From: Phyllobacterium sp. 21LDTY02-6
GTDB lineage: Bacteria > Pseudomonadota > Alphaproteobacteria > Rhizobiales > Rhizobiaceae
NCBI RefSeq assembly: GCF_023554255.2
Contig: NZ_JAMJWD020000001.1
Coordinates: 124,001-188,000 of the forward strand
Direction of reading: 5' to 3'
Length of the DNA: 64,000 nucleotides
Position 1 is the stretch's first letter. The number at the start of each line of letters is the position of its first letter. The notes under the pieces were generated by a model. It was not told where the DNA came from. It did not search any database and saw nothing but the letters and a program-made list of their open reading frames with translations. A program made the position numbers and the translations under genes. Shown piece by piece: positions 1 to 9,390 of the stretch.

Positions 1-372
1 CTATTCCTCGAGCAGACGGCCAACAGGCTCGCGGAACAGATGGAACAGGGGCTTTCGCGTGTCGCGGAGGATATGGCCGCTCGCGCCGCCCAGGTGCTTG
101 CGCCGCTTGTCGAGGATCATCTGCGCGGCCAGATCGTCGAGGTTTTTTCCGACGAAGTCATGCGGTTGGTGCGCGGCAGGGAGGGGTTGGCGCTTGAGGT
201 GCGGGGGCCGGCACATCTTCTGGTGGCTCTGCGCAAGCGTGACGACATGATGGCGCTGAACTGCAAGTTTGTCGAAGAAGACCAGGCTGAGCTCTCGCTC
301 AATCTTGACGAGGTTGCGATAGAAACGCGCCTCGGCCGGTTGCTCGAAACCATTCGGCGGGCAGGGACATGA
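1..372 (+). CDS. Flagellar-cluster protein, 5'-truncated, FliH-like?
   Basis: The reading frame is already open at base 1, so only the C-terminal ~123 residues are present. They are helical and acidic, with stretches such as LAPLVEDHLRGQIVEVF and LSLNLDEVAIETRLGRLLE. The stop codon overlaps the motB start (ATGA), so it is translationally coupled to motB. An uncharacterised gene sits just before motB in rhizobial flagellar clusters. The amphipathic C-terminal half resembles FliH-type export-ATPase regulators, but this is only an impression. An internal ATG at 40 is unlikely to be the true start because the frame continues upstream. Confidence 0.6.
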   Translation, partial: LFLEQTANRLAEQMEQGLSRVAEDMAARAAQVLAPLVEDHLRGQIVEVFSDEVMRLVRGREGLALEVRGPAHLLVALRKRDDMMALNCKFVEEDQAELSLNLDEVAIETRLGRLLETIRRAGT

Positions 373-1550
373 ATATCGATCCGGAAACGCACCGCGAGAT
401 CGTCATCGTGCGGCGAGCACGCGGCGATGGTGAGGACGGCCATCATGGCGGCGTGTGGAAGATCGCCTATGCCGACTTCATGACCGCGATGATGGCATTT
501 TTCCTGGTCATGTGGCTGATCAATGCGGCCAATGAGGAAACCAAAGCCGCCGTCGCCAGCTATTTCAATCCCGTGAAGCTGATGGACAGGAGTTCCAGGC
601 CGAAAGGCATCGAGGACACCGAGAGCGAACAAGGAAAGGTGCGGTTCGAACGGCTGGACGCTGACGATCCGGACACCAAGAGTTCGCGCAATGACAGGAA
701 TACGGAAACCCAGCCGGAGCGTGAAGAGCGTCAAATATTCAAGGATCCCTATGCGGTCCTGTCGGAAATCGCTGCCGAAAGCGGTGTGCTGCAAAATCGT
801 TCCGTCGCTGGTGCGGGCGGCAAGAACCTTGCGGGTCCCTTGACGGGAGCCGAGGGCGGCGAAGCCTATCGCGACCCCTTCAATCCGAATTACTGGTCGG
901 AACGGCGGCAGGACGACATCTTCCCGCTGACGGAAAGCCCGCCTGTTCCGCCGCCATCGGCCAACAAGCAGACGGAAACCGCGCTCGCCAAAGCCAGCGA
1001 ACCGCGCCCGGAGGAACTCGCAAAGCGGCTGGAGGCCGGGGAAACACCGCCGGCCAAAGCGGACAAGGCACAGAACCTGTCGCAGGCCGAGATTGCGCGC
1101 CGGCTTGCGGCCGAGATAGCGAGCAAGACCGACACTGCGGGCGAGGGCAGGGCGCCGGATATAAGCGTCGTGCCGGCCAGGGATGGCGTGCTGATCCAGC
1201 TGACCGACAAGATCGACTACGGGATGTTCGCGATCGGATCGGCGAAGCCGGACAAGCGTGTCGTCCAGGTGCTCGACGAGATCGGCAAGATCATCCAGAG
1301 CCGCGAGGGCGATGTCATCATCAGCGGCCACACGGATGCACGGCCGTTCAAGAGCGACACCTATGATAATTGGCGCCTTTCGTCGGCCCGGGCGCATATG
1401 GCGTATTACATGCTGACGAGGGGCGGCCTCGATGCAAAACGCATCCTGCGCGTCGAAGGCTATGCCGACCGTGATCCCAAGGTGCCGGCCGACCCGTTTG
1501 CGGCGCAGAACAGGCGCATCGACATATTCCTGAAGGCCGCCGGCACATGA
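369..1550 (+). CDS. motB: Flagellar stator protein MotB
   Basis: MotB anchors the stator to peptidoglycan and, with MotA, forms the proton channel that drives the flagellar motor. The 393-residue protein has the plug/TM segment near residues 33-57 (KIAYADFMTAMMAFFLVMWL), including the conserved TM aspartate in YADFMTA. A long hydrophilic linker of about 200 residues follows, then a C-terminal OmpA-type peptidoglycan-binding domain from about residue 280 (ISGHTDARPF, NWRLSSARA, NRRIDIFL). The long linker is typical of rhizobial MotB, which contacts periplasmic MotC. It overlaps the preceding gene and motC by ATGA junctions, so the stator and control genes form one operon. Confidence 0.96.
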   Translation: MNIDPETHREIVIVRRARGDGEDGHHGGVWKIAYADFMTAMMAFFLVMWLINAANEETKAAVASYFNPVKLMDRSSRPKGIEDTESEQGKVRFERLDADDPDTKSSRNDRNTETQPEREERQIFKDPYAVLSEIAAESGVLQNRSVAGAGGKNLAGPLTGAEGGEAYRDPFNPNYWSERRQDDIFPLTESPPVPPPSANKQTETALAKASEPRPEELAKRLEAGETPPAKADKAQNLSQAEIARRLAAEIASKTDTAGEGRAPDISVVPARDGVLIQLTDKIDYGMFAIGSAKPDKRVVQVLDEIGKIIQSREGDVIISGHTDARPFKSDTYDNWRLSSARAHMAYYMLTRGGLDAKRILRVEGYADRDPKVPADPFAAQNRRIDIFLKAAGT

Positions 1551-2749
1551 GGGCGCGCTATGTGACGCTCCTCTTCCTTGGGCTTCTCGGTGTCGGCATT
1601 GCGCCCGCCCGCTCCGAACTGGCCGCGCCGGAGCCTTATTTGCTCGTCCGGTCGATGCGGATGCTGCAGGACCAGGTTGCATCCGGTAAGCCCGAAGCAC
1701 TGCTAATGCTCAATCGCGTGCTTGGGCACATCGCCGACGATCTGCAACGCGCAAGGCCGGATGTCTGGCAAAAGCCTGAAAACGTCTATGCGCTTCTGGT
1801 CTATCTCCTTAATGGCGGCAATCCGGCGATCGTCCGCAACGTCATCGGAAGGCTGCAGCCCGGGCAGGTCGATCAGAAGCTGATCGCAGGCTCGCTAGCT
1901 TATGCGGACGGCGATTCCGTGCGCGCATTGGACAATTTCGAGCAATTGCCGGAGGGGATTCCAAGCGAACTCGTCGCATCCATATATCTCGTCACGGCGG
2001 ACCACATGGCTGCGATCGATGCGGGGACCGCGCTGCGCCGCCTGGACTATATCCGCCTCAATGCGCCCGGCACATTGCTGGAAGAGGCGGCGCTGCGCCG
2101 GGAGCTGGTGATAGCGGCGCGCCTCGGGGAGAGCGACAAGGTGCGGGGCCTCGCCCGCAACTATTTGCAGCGGTTCGAACGTTCGCCCTATTCGGAAGAC
2201 TTCTTTCGTCAGTTCGTGGAGGCCATCCTCAAGCTGAAAGGCAAGATGACGGACCATGAGATCGACGATATCGCTTCGCTGGCCTGGCGTGGAGCCCAGC
2301 TGCCGCTCTATCTGCGCATTGCGCGCGGCTCCATCGTCAATGGTGATCTTGCGCGTGCCCGGTTCGCTGCGGAAAAGGCCCGCGACCTGGCGGTTGCGCT
2401 CAAGGCGGACGATACGCAGGCGCAGCTCTATCTCTCGGTCGCCAATGTCGGTTCCGACAAAACTGCGGAAGCCGGCAGGATATTGAACGGTCTTTCGAGG
2501 AAGAACCTCCACGAGCGTGATCTGGAATTGCTCGACGCCGCCAGGGCGATGGCTGCGAAGATAACGGCCCAGCCCGTCGCCGTCGCGCCGCCGGCAGAAC
2601 CGGCTCAGCCCAGGGTTCGGGAGAGCTCCGCGATTGCGGCCGAGGCGCGGCCTGCCGAGTATGAGGCGCCGGCGGAAGACAACCGGATCATCGAGGCGAG
2701 AAAAAAGCTTGATGCGATCGATGCCATTCTTGGGAATACCCGCAGATGA
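1547..2749 (+). CDS. motC: Motility protein MotC (periplasmic MotB partner)
   Basis: MotC is a rhizobial periplasmic protein that binds the MotB linker and is needed for motor torque. The 400-residue product starts with a signal peptide (RYVTLLFLGLLGVGIAPARS) and then has helical, TPR-like repeats (LVYLLNGGNPAIVRNVIGRL, EEAALRRELVIAARLGESDK). The proline/alanine-rich tail near residues 345-375 is low complexity. ATGA overlaps with motB upstream and fliK downstream support coupled translation. The position between motB and motD/fliK is diagnostic for the rhizobial mot operon. Confidence 0.93.
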   Translation: MRARYVTLLFLGLLGVGIAPARSELAAPEPYLLVRSMRMLQDQVASGKPEALLMLNRVLGHIADDLQRARPDVWQKPENVYALLVYLLNGGNPAIVRNVIGRLQPGQVDQKLIAGSLAYADGDSVRALDNFEQLPEGIPSELVASIYLVTADHMAAIDAGTALRRLDYIRLNAPGTLLEEAALRRELVIAARLGESDKVRGLARNYLQRFERSPYSEDFFRQFVEAILKLKGKMTDHEIDDIASLAWRGAQLPLYLRIARGSIVNGDLARARFAAEKARDLAVALKADDTQAQLYLSVANVGSDKTAEAGRILNGLSRKNLHERDLELLDAARAMAAKITAQPVAVAPPAEPAQPRVRESSAIAAEARPAEYEAPAEDNRIIEARKKLDAIDAILGNTRR

Positions 2750-3993
2750 ATATCGGCCCCAAAATGGTACGCCCGACCGAATCCCTGCTTCGCGAGCCCG
2801 GCAAGGACGCCCTGTTGAAAGACGACGCACTCGTCAATGAGAACATGCCGGACAACGACTTCCAGCAATTGGTCGAAGCCAGAAGCATGAGGCTTCACTC
2901 GAAGATGCGCGCCCCGTCCCCGACGGATGAGCGGGCAAAGGAACGCGATACGGAAACACCGCTGGAACGCGAATTCGCCAAGGCTCCCGACACCCAGACG
3001 ACAGTCTTTCAACCGCCGATGCGGGCGCTTGAGCAACTTCTGCAGGAACTGCCTCGGCTTGTCGAAGATTCCGGCCCTGCAGAAAGCCCCACGATCCGTG
3101 CGAGCCTCGTTTCGTCGCTTGCTGGCAAGGCAATCGTCGAGGCTGACGAAATGCCGGTGCAGCCAGAGATAGGCGTCGTCGCTGTCGGCGGTAGCGACGC
3201 GAAGGTGAGGCAGTTCGCGTCTGAAAGATCAGTAGCGCGCGACGTTCCGCCGTCCGACGGTCAGGCGGTAGAGACACAAGTTCCGGCGCCTGCAGAACCT
3301 GCTGTGCGGGAGGACCAGCCATTGCCGCTTGCTGGACCGCAAGAACAGCCGGACGAGAAGCAGGCATTGCAGGAACGGCCGGCACAGGCGGATCTGAAGC
3401 CTGCAGCTCCGCAAGGGATGACCGCGCCTGCACAATTGGCGGGCCAGGAGCCGGTGAAGGGCGGAGTGCCGCCATCGCCTCCACCTCCGGCCGGCATCGG
3501 GCAGGACATCCGGATATTGAAGTTGGACGTCCTCTCGGAGCGCATAACGGGTCCGTCGAAAACCTTGGTGCTCCAGCTCCAGCCTGTTGAACTCGGCACG
3601 GTGGTCGCCCGCATGCGGCTGGGGCCGGAGGGCCTGCACATCCATATCACCGCAGAAAGCGCGGATGCTGCTGCCCATCTGGCGCGAGATCATGAGGGTT
3701 TGGTCAAGGCCCTGCACGATAGCGCGCTATCGGACGAATCCGTGGCGGTGACGATCTCCATCAGCGACAGGTCAGGCACCGCCAGCACGTTCCAGGGCGG
3801 GCATTCCCCTATGGCCGGCGACGGGCAGGCTGACGGGCGCGCAGGCGGACAAGCACAGGCGGGTTTCGGGGGCAGCGAGAAGAATGAGGCGTCGGCGAAG
3901 CGCCAATGGGAGGAGGCAGCACCCAATGCAAAAGCGCGGCAGGTGGTCGGTGATGCTCAGGCGCCTGGCAGTTCTCGCGGCATCGTGGTCTAG
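2746..3993 (+). CDS. fliK: Flagellar hook-length control protein FliK/MotD
   Basis: This protein measures hook length and triggers the export switch; in rhizobia it was first named MotD. The first ~265 of 415 residues are hydrophilic and rich in Pro, Gln, Ala and Glu, as expected for a secreted ruler. The conserved Flg_hook domain lies at about residues 265-350 (LVLQLQPVELGTVVARMRL, GPEGLHIHITAESADAA). A Gly/Gln-rich tail follows. It overlaps motC by 4 bp, and the downstream transglycosylase start lies inside its last 70 bases. Confidence 0.92.
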   Translation: MNIGPKMVRPTESLLREPGKDALLKDDALVNENMPDNDFQQLVEARSMRLHSKMRAPSPTDERAKERDTETPLEREFAKAPDTQTTVFQPPMRALEQLLQELPRLVEDSGPAESPTIRASLVSSLAGKAIVEADEMPVQPEIGVVAVGGSDAKVRQFASERSVARDVPPSDGQAVETQVPAPAEPAVREDQPLPLAGPQEQPDEKQALQERPAQADLKPAAPQGMTAPAQLAGQEPVKGGVPPSPPPPAGIGQDIRILKLDVLSERITGPSKTLVLQLQPVELGTVVARMRLGPEGLHIHITAESADAAAHLARDHEGLVKALHDSALSDESVAVTISISDRSGTASTFQGGHSPMAGDGQADGRAGGQAQAGFGGSEKNEASAKRQWEEAAPNAKARQVVGDAQAPGSSRGIVV

Positions 3994-4516
3994 CCTGCTC
4001 CTCGCACCGCAATATGCGAGCGCAGCCAATCTGTGTGAGGCCCACATGCACCGTGCGGCCGCGCGGTACGGGGTGCCGATCGGCATCCTCTATGCAGTCG
4101 GCCTGACGGAGACGGGCCGGAAGAGCTCGCTTCAGCCCTTCGCATTGAACGTGGAGGGAACGTCGTTCTTTCCGAATTCGGCCGCTGCGGCCAGGGAACA
4201 ATTCTTCGAAGCGCAGCGCCGCGGCGCCAGGCTGATCGATCTCGGCTGCATGCAGATCAACCATCATTTTCATGCCGGCGCCTTCGCCTCGATCGACGCC
4301 ATGATCGACCCTGCGACCAATGTCGATTACGCCGCCCGCTTCCTCAAGCAGCTTCGGCAGAGGGAGGGAAACTGGACAATGGCCGTGGCCCGATATCATG
4401 CGGGACCGGACAATGACCCCGCGCAGAAAAAATACGTGTGCAGGGTCGTGGAGAACATGGTGGCAACCGGCTTCGGAAACTGGACTCCGAACGCGCGAAT
4501 CTTCTGCGATAAGTGA
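3926..4516 (+). CDS. Lytic transglycosylase (SLT family), flagellum-associated
   Basis: Predicted to cleave peptidoglycan locally so the flagellar rod or stator can pass. From the ATG at 3926 the protein has 196 residues: a signal peptide (MLRRLAVLAASWSSLLL, ending ASA), then an SLT fold with the likely catalytic Glu in GLTETGR and the conserved CMQINHHFH, DPATNVDYAARFL and AVARYHAG motifs. I chose 3926 because GGGAGGAGG lies about 10 bases upstream; the frame is open further upstream (ATG 3884) inside fliK but has no ribosome site there. ATG 3953 is a possible shorter start. The gene overlaps the fliK end by 68 bases. Confidence 0.88.
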   Translation: MQKRGRWSVMLRRLAVLAASWSSLLLAPQYASAANLCEAHMHRAAARYGVPIGILYAVGLTETGRKSSLQPFALNVEGTSFFPNSAAAAREQFFEAQRRGARLIDLGCMQINHHFHAGAFASIDAMIDPATNVDYAARFLKQLRQREGNWTMAVARYHAGPDNDPAQKKYVCRVVENMVATGFGNWTPNARIFCDK

Positions 4517-4751
4517 TTCAAGTAATATCCAGTAATAAAACGTGAATTCATCGTTTGCTGCAGAAATTGCTAGACTCCTGCCACGCGCCCGGAGCGATTC
4601 CCTGCGCCGGTTTTCTCCCAAAACTCATCCTGATTTCGCTTCCTGACCTCCCAATTTCTTGGGTGCCACAAGTTGGGTATTGTCGGCGACTCCCACTGGC
4701 CGGTACTTGTGTGTTGCTTGGGGTTAACTAATTGATTCGATAGGTGGGGTT
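4517..4751 (+). promoter_or_regulatory. Intergenic leader of ftcR, promoter region
   Basis: This 235-base gap is AT-richer than the flanking genes and holds no convincing ORF on the plus strand. It is the only sizeable gap in the first half of the flagellar block, so it probably carries the ftcR promoter. I could not pick out a convincing -35/-10 pair or a clear terminator for the mot operon. Confidence 0.4.
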
Positions 4752-5423
4752 GTGATCGTAGTCGTCGACGAACGAAGTCTGGTGACGAGTGGGTATTCTG
4801 CGTGGTTCGCCCGTGAGGGCATAACAACGACCGGGTTCGCTCCGGATGAATTTGGTGAGTGGGTCACCAGCGTTCAGGAGAGCGATATCATGGCGGTCGA
4901 GGCCTTTCTCATTGGCGAATGTTCGGACCGCAGCAAGTTTCCACACAAGATTCGTGAACGCTGCGCGGCACCGGTCATAGCGGTCAACGATACGCAATCC
5001 CTCGAACATACGTTGGAGCTGTTCCAGGCCGGCGTGGACGATGTCGTCCGCAAGCCGATGCACGTGCGGGAGATCCTGGCGCGCATCAATGCGATCCGCC
5101 GCCGCCACGGCAATGGCGGTTCCGGCATGCAGGTCGGGCCGATCCGCGTGTTCTCGGATGGACGCGATCCGCAAATAAACGGCGTGGATTTTTCATTGCC
5201 GCGACGTGAGCGGCGGATACTGGAATATCTCATCGCCAATCGCGGACGGCGTCTCAACAAAGCGCAGATATTCAACGCCATCTACGGCATCTTCGACAAT
5301 GAAGTCGAGGAAAGCGTGGTGGAGAGCCATATCAGCAAGCTGCGCAAGAAGCTTCGCAGCGAGCTCGGCTATGATCCGATCGATTCCAAGCGGTTTCTTG
5401 GCTACTGCATCAATCTCGATTGA
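4752..5423 (+). CDS. ftcR: Flagellar transcriptional regulator FtcR/Rem (OmpR-type)
   Basis: FtcR (Brucella) or Rem (Sinorhizobium) is the class-II master activator of flagellar genes. The 223-residue protein has an N-terminal receiver-like domain (about 1-115) and a C-terminal OmpR/PhoB winged helix (about 130-223; [32 protein letters not shown]). The receiver lacks the usual phospho-acceptor Asp: the strand-3 position reads IMAVEAFL with Glu50, while Asp6/Glu7 and Lys101 are kept. The start is GTG at 4752, preceded by a TAGGTGGGG ribosome site. It lies directly upstream of flgE with a 127-base gap. Confidence 0.93.
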   Translation: MIVVVDERSLVTSGYSAWFAREGITTTGFAPDEFGEWVTSVQESDIMAVEAFLIGECSDRSKFPHKIRERCAAPVIAVNDTQSLEHTLELFQAGVDDVVRKPMHVREILARINAIRRRHGNGGSGMQVGPIRVFSDGRDPQINGVDFSLPRRERRILEYLIANRGRRLNKAQIFNAIYGIFDNEVEESVVESHISKLRKKLRSELGYDPIDSKRFLGYCINLD

Positions 5424-5550
5424 TGCACGGACGGCCTTCGGATCGGCAGAACGCCGGAAGGCAAGACCTGCGTTCCGTCTGAAACGTCAGCTTCGCACAA
5501 GTAACGACGCCTAACATTTTCGGACGGAATCACGCTCGAGGAGACGGGAA

Positions 5551-6813
5551 ATGAGCCTCTATGGAATGATGCGGACAGGCGTATCGGGGATGAACGGGCA
5601 GGCCAACAGGCTCTCGACCGTTTCCGACAATATCGCCAATTCCAGCACCGCCGGCTACAAGCGGGCCTCTACCGAGTTTTCCTCGCTCGTTCTGCCAAGT
5701 TCCGGCGGCGCCTACAATTCAGGCGGCGTCGAAACGACGGTGCGCAATCACATATCCGACGAGGGCAGCCTGCGTTTCACCACTTCGTCGACAGACCTTG
5801 CGGTAAAGGGCAACGGCTTCTTCCTGGTCAGCAATGGCAGCGGGACGCCGTTTCTGACCCGCGCCGGCTCATTCGTCGAAGACCCTAACGGCTTTCTCTA
5901 CAATACCGGCGGGTTCTATCTGATGGGCTACCCGATCACGAACGGCAACGTGAATCCGGTCGTCAATGGCTACCAGGGCCTCGAGCGCATCAGCCTTGCA
6001 CAGAACGATCTCATCGCCGAGCCAAGCCGCGAAGGCATCTTCACCGCCAATCTGCCCGCAGGCGCTTCGATCGTTGCGGCAGCCGACAGGCCACCGACGA
6101 ACACTACGGCATCCGCGCAATTCACGGCGAAATCGTCGGTTCAGACTTATGACAATCTCGGCAATGTCGTTGTCCTCGACGTCTATTTCACCAAGACTGC
6201 CGACAATAATTGGGAAGTCGCCGTCTATGACAAGGCAAACGCTGCTGCCTCGGGCGGGTTCCCCTATACGCCGCCGGCGCCGCTGACGACGGAGAATTAT
6301 GCCTTCGACCCTGTGACGGGCAAGCTGGCTTCAGCCGACAAGTCCATTTCGGTCACGGTGCCGAACGGCCAGCCACTAGAGATCGACTTCTCCAATACCA
6401 AGCAGCTGGCGGGTGACTACACGCCGATCGCAGTCAAGATCGACGGCAATTCGCCAAGCCCCATCGAAGACGTCACCATCGGCGCGGATGGCGTGGTCGT
6501 CGCCAATTACAAGAATGGCACCACGCGCGCCATCTATCGTATCGCGCTCGCCGATGTTCCGAGCCCGGACAATCTCCAGGTGCTGAACGGCAATGTCTTC
6601 GCCACGAGCGCCGAGTCCGGCGACGTGCAGATCGGTTTCCCGGATTCGGGCAGCTTCGGCACGCTGAAATCGGGAGCTCTCGAGGAATCCAACGCCGACA
6701 TCGCGCAGGAGCTGACCGATATGATCGAAGCGCAAAGAAACTACACGGCCAATTCCAAGGTATTCCAGACGGGTGCTGATCTCATGGATGTACTCGTCAA
6801 TCTCAAAAGATAG
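5551..6813 (+). CDS. flgE: Flagellar hook protein FlgE
   Basis: FlgE polymerises into the hook, the universal joint between rod and filament. The 420-residue protein begins with the axial-protein N-terminal motif (SLYGMMRTGVSGMNGQANRL, then SDNIANSSTAGYKR). It has a variable D1/D2 centre and ends with the FlgBC-type C-terminal helix (LEESNADIAQELTDMIEAQR, then NYTANSKVFQTGADLMD). A GAGGAG ribosome site lies about 9 bases before the ATG. It heads the hook/junction gene run flgE-flgK-flgL and is the expected target of FtcR. Confidence 0.96.
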   Translation: MSLYGMMRTGVSGMNGQANRLSTVSDNIANSSTAGYKRASTEFSSLVLPSSGGAYNSGGVETTVRNHISDEGSLRFTTSSTDLAVKGNGFFLVSNGSGTPFLTRAGSFVEDPNGFLYNTGGFYLMGYPITNGNVNPVVNGYQGLERISLAQNDLIAEPSREGIFTANLPAGASIVAAADRPPTNTTASAQFTAKSSVQTYDNLGNVVVLDVYFTKTADNNWEVAVYDKANAAASGGFPYTPPAPLTTENYAFDPVTGKLASADKSISVTVPNGQPLEIDFSNTKQLAGDYTPIAVKIDGNSPSPIEDVTIGADGVVVANYKNGTTRAIYRIALADVPSPDNLQVLNGNVFATSAESGDVQIGFPDSGSFGTLKSGALEESNADIAQELTDMIEAQRNYTANSKVFQTGADLMDVLVNLKR

Positions 6814-6844
6814 TTGAACTTCAAAAGCTGATTGGACAAAGGGC

Positions 6845-8305
6845 ATGTCGCTTACCTCGGCACTTCTCACAGCTCAGAGCTCGCTCAATACTGTGTCGAA
6901 GCAGACCGCGCTGGTGTCTCGCAACATTGCAGGGGCGAATGATCCCAATTTCTCGAGGCGGATAGGTTCGGTCGCCAGCGGGGCGGGCGGGCTCACCTAT
7001 CTGTCGATCACGCGCTCGGCGGACGAAGCCCTCCTGTCCAAATATATCGAAACCAACGGGCAGCTTGGAACATCCGAAACATTGAAGGCCGGACTTGACC
7101 GCCTCTCCGGCATCTACTCGGCCAATAACAACGCGGGCTCGCCCCGCGCGCTTCTCGGCGATCTTCGGGACTCGCTGCAGATCTACGCCTCGCAGCCCAG
7201 CAATACGTCGCTGGGGGAATCCGCAGTATCAAAGGCGGTGTCGCTCGCCGATGCCCTGAACAGGGGGACGCAGGAGACGCAGAAGCTTCGGCTCGACGCC
7301 GATGCCGACATCGCCAATTCCGTGAACGATATCAACTCGCTCCTCGCCAAGTTCGAGGAGGTGAACAATCGTGTCATCAATGGCACACGCGCCGGCAAGG
7401 ACGTCTCCGACGATCTCGATGAACGCGATGGCTTGCTGAAGCAGCTTTCGGGCGAGATCGGGATCACCACCCTGAAACGTGGCGACAATGACGTCGTGAT
7501 CTTCGCGGAAAACGGCGTCACCCTGTTCGAAAAGTCGCCCCGGACGGTGAGTTTCGTCGCGACCAGTGCATTCGCGCCCGGTACTTCCGGCAATCAGGTC
7601 TATGTGGATGGCGTGCCGCTGACCCATGGCACGTTCGACCAGCCATTCGGCACGGGCAGGCTGAGCGGGTTGCTGCAACTGCGGGACCAGACGGCGCCGC
7701 AATATCAGAGCCAGCTCGACGAGATCGCGCGGGGCCTCGTGAGCATGTTTGCGGAATCGGGTCCGGGCGTGCCGACGATACCCGGCCTCTTTACCTATGG
7801 CGGCGCGCCAGCGATGCCGGTGGACGGCGTGCTGTCGCCAGGCATTGCCGGCAGCATAAAGGTTGCCTCCGCCTATATCGTTTCCGAAGGCGGCAATCCG
7901 GCACTGCTGCGCGATGGCGGTACGGACCCTGCCAACCCGGCCTATGTGAAAAATCCGGATGGTTCGGCCGGCTATTCCGACAGGTTGCAGAACCTGATTA
8001 CCGCAATCGGCACTCCGAGGGCCTTCGACGAAACGGCCGGTGCGGGCGACAATCGCAGTATTCTGGATTTCGCCGCTGCGTCGCTGAGTTCGATCGAGGC
8101 GAAGCGGCAGACGGCTACCCAGACGCATGAATATGACAAGGTGCTGGCGACACGCGCCACCGACGCCATCTCCAATATGGGCGGCGTGAACATAGACAGC
8201 GAACTGCAGTCATTGCTCGATCTCGAGCACTCCTACCAGGCGTCGGCAAGGATATTGTCGACAGTCGATGCGATGTTCAAAGAACTCTTCCAGGCGGCGT
8301 CCTAA
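6845..8305 (+). CDS. flgK: Flagellar hook-filament junction protein FlgK (HAP1)
   Basis: FlgK is the first of two adaptor proteins between hook and filament. The 486-residue product carries the N-terminal axial motif (SLTSALLTAQSSLNTVSKQT, NIAGANDPNFSRR) and the C-terminal motif VNIDSELQSLLDLEHSYQAS followed by ILSTVDAMFKEL. It starts 31 bases after flgE and its stop is one base from flgL, so all three are co-transcribed. The length matches rhizobial FlgK. Confidence 0.96.
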   Translation: MSLTSALLTAQSSLNTVSKQTALVSRNIAGANDPNFSRRIGSVASGAGGLTYLSITRSADEALLSKYIETNGQLGTSETLKAGLDRLSGIYSANNNAGSPRALLGDLRDSLQIYASQPSNTSLGESAVSKAVSLADALNRGTQETQKLRLDADADIANSVNDINSLLAKFEEVNNRVINGTRAGKDVSDDLDERDGLLKQLSGEIGITTLKRGDNDVVIFAENGVTLFEKSPRTVSFVATSAFAPGTSGNQVYVDGVPLTHGTFDQPFGTGRLSGLLQLRDQTAPQYQSQLDEIARGLVSMFAESGPGVPTIPGLFTYGGAPAMPVDGVLSPGIAGSIKVASAYIVSEGGNPALLRDGGTDPANPAYVKNPDGSAGYSDRLQNLITAIGTPRAFDETAGAGDNRSILDFAAASLSSIEAKRQTATQTHEYDKVLATRATDAISNMGGVNIDSELQSLLDLEHSYQASARILSTVDAMFKELFQAAS

Positions 8306-8306
8306 G

Positions 8307-9356
8307 ATGAAGACACAATCGATCTCCTCCTACGTTCTCGCCAACTCGACCCGCAGCATCATCGCCCGGGCGCAGGCCGATCTGGTCAAGGCGCAAACCG
8401 AGGCGACCACCGGCCTTGTCGCCGATACGGGTCTTGCCCTTGGCAGCCGTACGGGGCAATCCATTTCGCTGCGCAAGGAGCATGATCGGCTCTCGGTCCT
8501 GACGGATTCGAACCAGCTTCTCATGCAGCGCATGACCACATCGCAGGGAGCATTGACCAATGCGGTCAAGGGCGCGCAGGATTTTCTCGGCTCGATCGTC
8601 GCCATGCGCGGCTCCAGCCAGGGTCATGACATCCTCGTCTCGACGGCGAAAGGCATGCAGCAGGCCGCGACATCGCTGATCAATACGAATTTCAACGGCG
8701 AATATGTTTTCGCCGGGGTCAATACCGATGTGAAGCCCATGGCGGACTACGACGCCGCAGGCAGCGCCGCCAGGGTCGCGGTGCTCCAGTCCTTCGAGGA
8801 TCATTTCGGTTTTCCCGTCACCGATCCGCAGGTCGCCAATATCGACGGCGCCGAGATGAAGGCCTATCTCGATACCGCATTTGCGGCGGAGTTCGACGAT
8901 GCTTCCTGGTCGGACAATTGGTCATCCGCTTCCGACACGATGGTCAGGAGCAGGATTGCACCTACAGAACTCGCTGTCACATCGGTGGGAGCGAACGACC
9001 AGGGCTTCCGCAAGCTGATGATGAGCTACACGATGGTGGCCGAATTCGGCAATATCGGCCTTGCGCAGGGCGCGTTCGACGCGGTGATCGACACGGCTAT
9101 CGAAACGACGACAGTCGCCAACACGACCCTGTCGAGCGCCCAGTCCTCGCTGGGAACGGCACAGGCGCGGACGAAGAGCGCCACGGACCGGCTCACGGTG
9201 CAGATCAACGTCCTGAACAGTTCGGTGCTCGACCTGGAAGCCGTCGATCCATATGAGGCCGCCAACAGGGTGGAGGCGCTCCGCACGCAGATCGATGCGT
9301 CCTACGCGTTGACCGTGAAGATCCAGAGCCTGAGCCTGCTCAACTATCTGAAATAG
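8307..9356 (+). CDS. flgL: Flagellar hook-filament junction protein FlgL (HAP3)
   Basis: FlgL caps the hook-filament junction and resembles flagellin. The 349-residue protein starts MKTQSISSYVLANSTRSIIA, a flagellin-like D0 helix, and ends with the paired helix (AANRVEALRTQIDASYALTV, LSLLNYLK). I use ATG 8307, directly after the flgK stop. The frame is open upstream to 8268, but that extension lies inside flgK and does not fit the family N-terminus. Confidence 0.95.
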   Translation: MKTQSISSYVLANSTRSIIARAQADLVKAQTEATTGLVADTGLALGSRTGQSISLRKEHDRLSVLTDSNQLLMQRMTTSQGALTNAVKGAQDFLGSIVAMRGSSQGHDILVSTAKGMQQAATSLINTNFNGEYVFAGVNTDVKPMADYDAAGSAARVAVLQSFEDHFGFPVTDPQVANIDGAEMKAYLDTAFAAEFDDASWSDNWSSASDTMVRSRIAPTELAVTSVGANDQGFRKLMMSYTMVAEFGNIGLAQGAFDAVIDTAIETTTVANTTLSSAQSSLGTAQARTKSATDRLTVQINVLNSSVLDLEAVDPYEAANRVEALRTQIDASYALTVKIQSLSLLNYLK

Positions 9357-9390
9357 AGGAAGGCGATGCGCACGCCGCTTCGAAAGTCTT

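Noticed and set aside
117-1700. A 527-codon open frame on the minus strand opposite motB
   Set aside because: It lies antisense to a clearly recognised motB and motC, has no ribosome site or family motif, and its composition is typical of antisense frames in GC-rich coding DNA.
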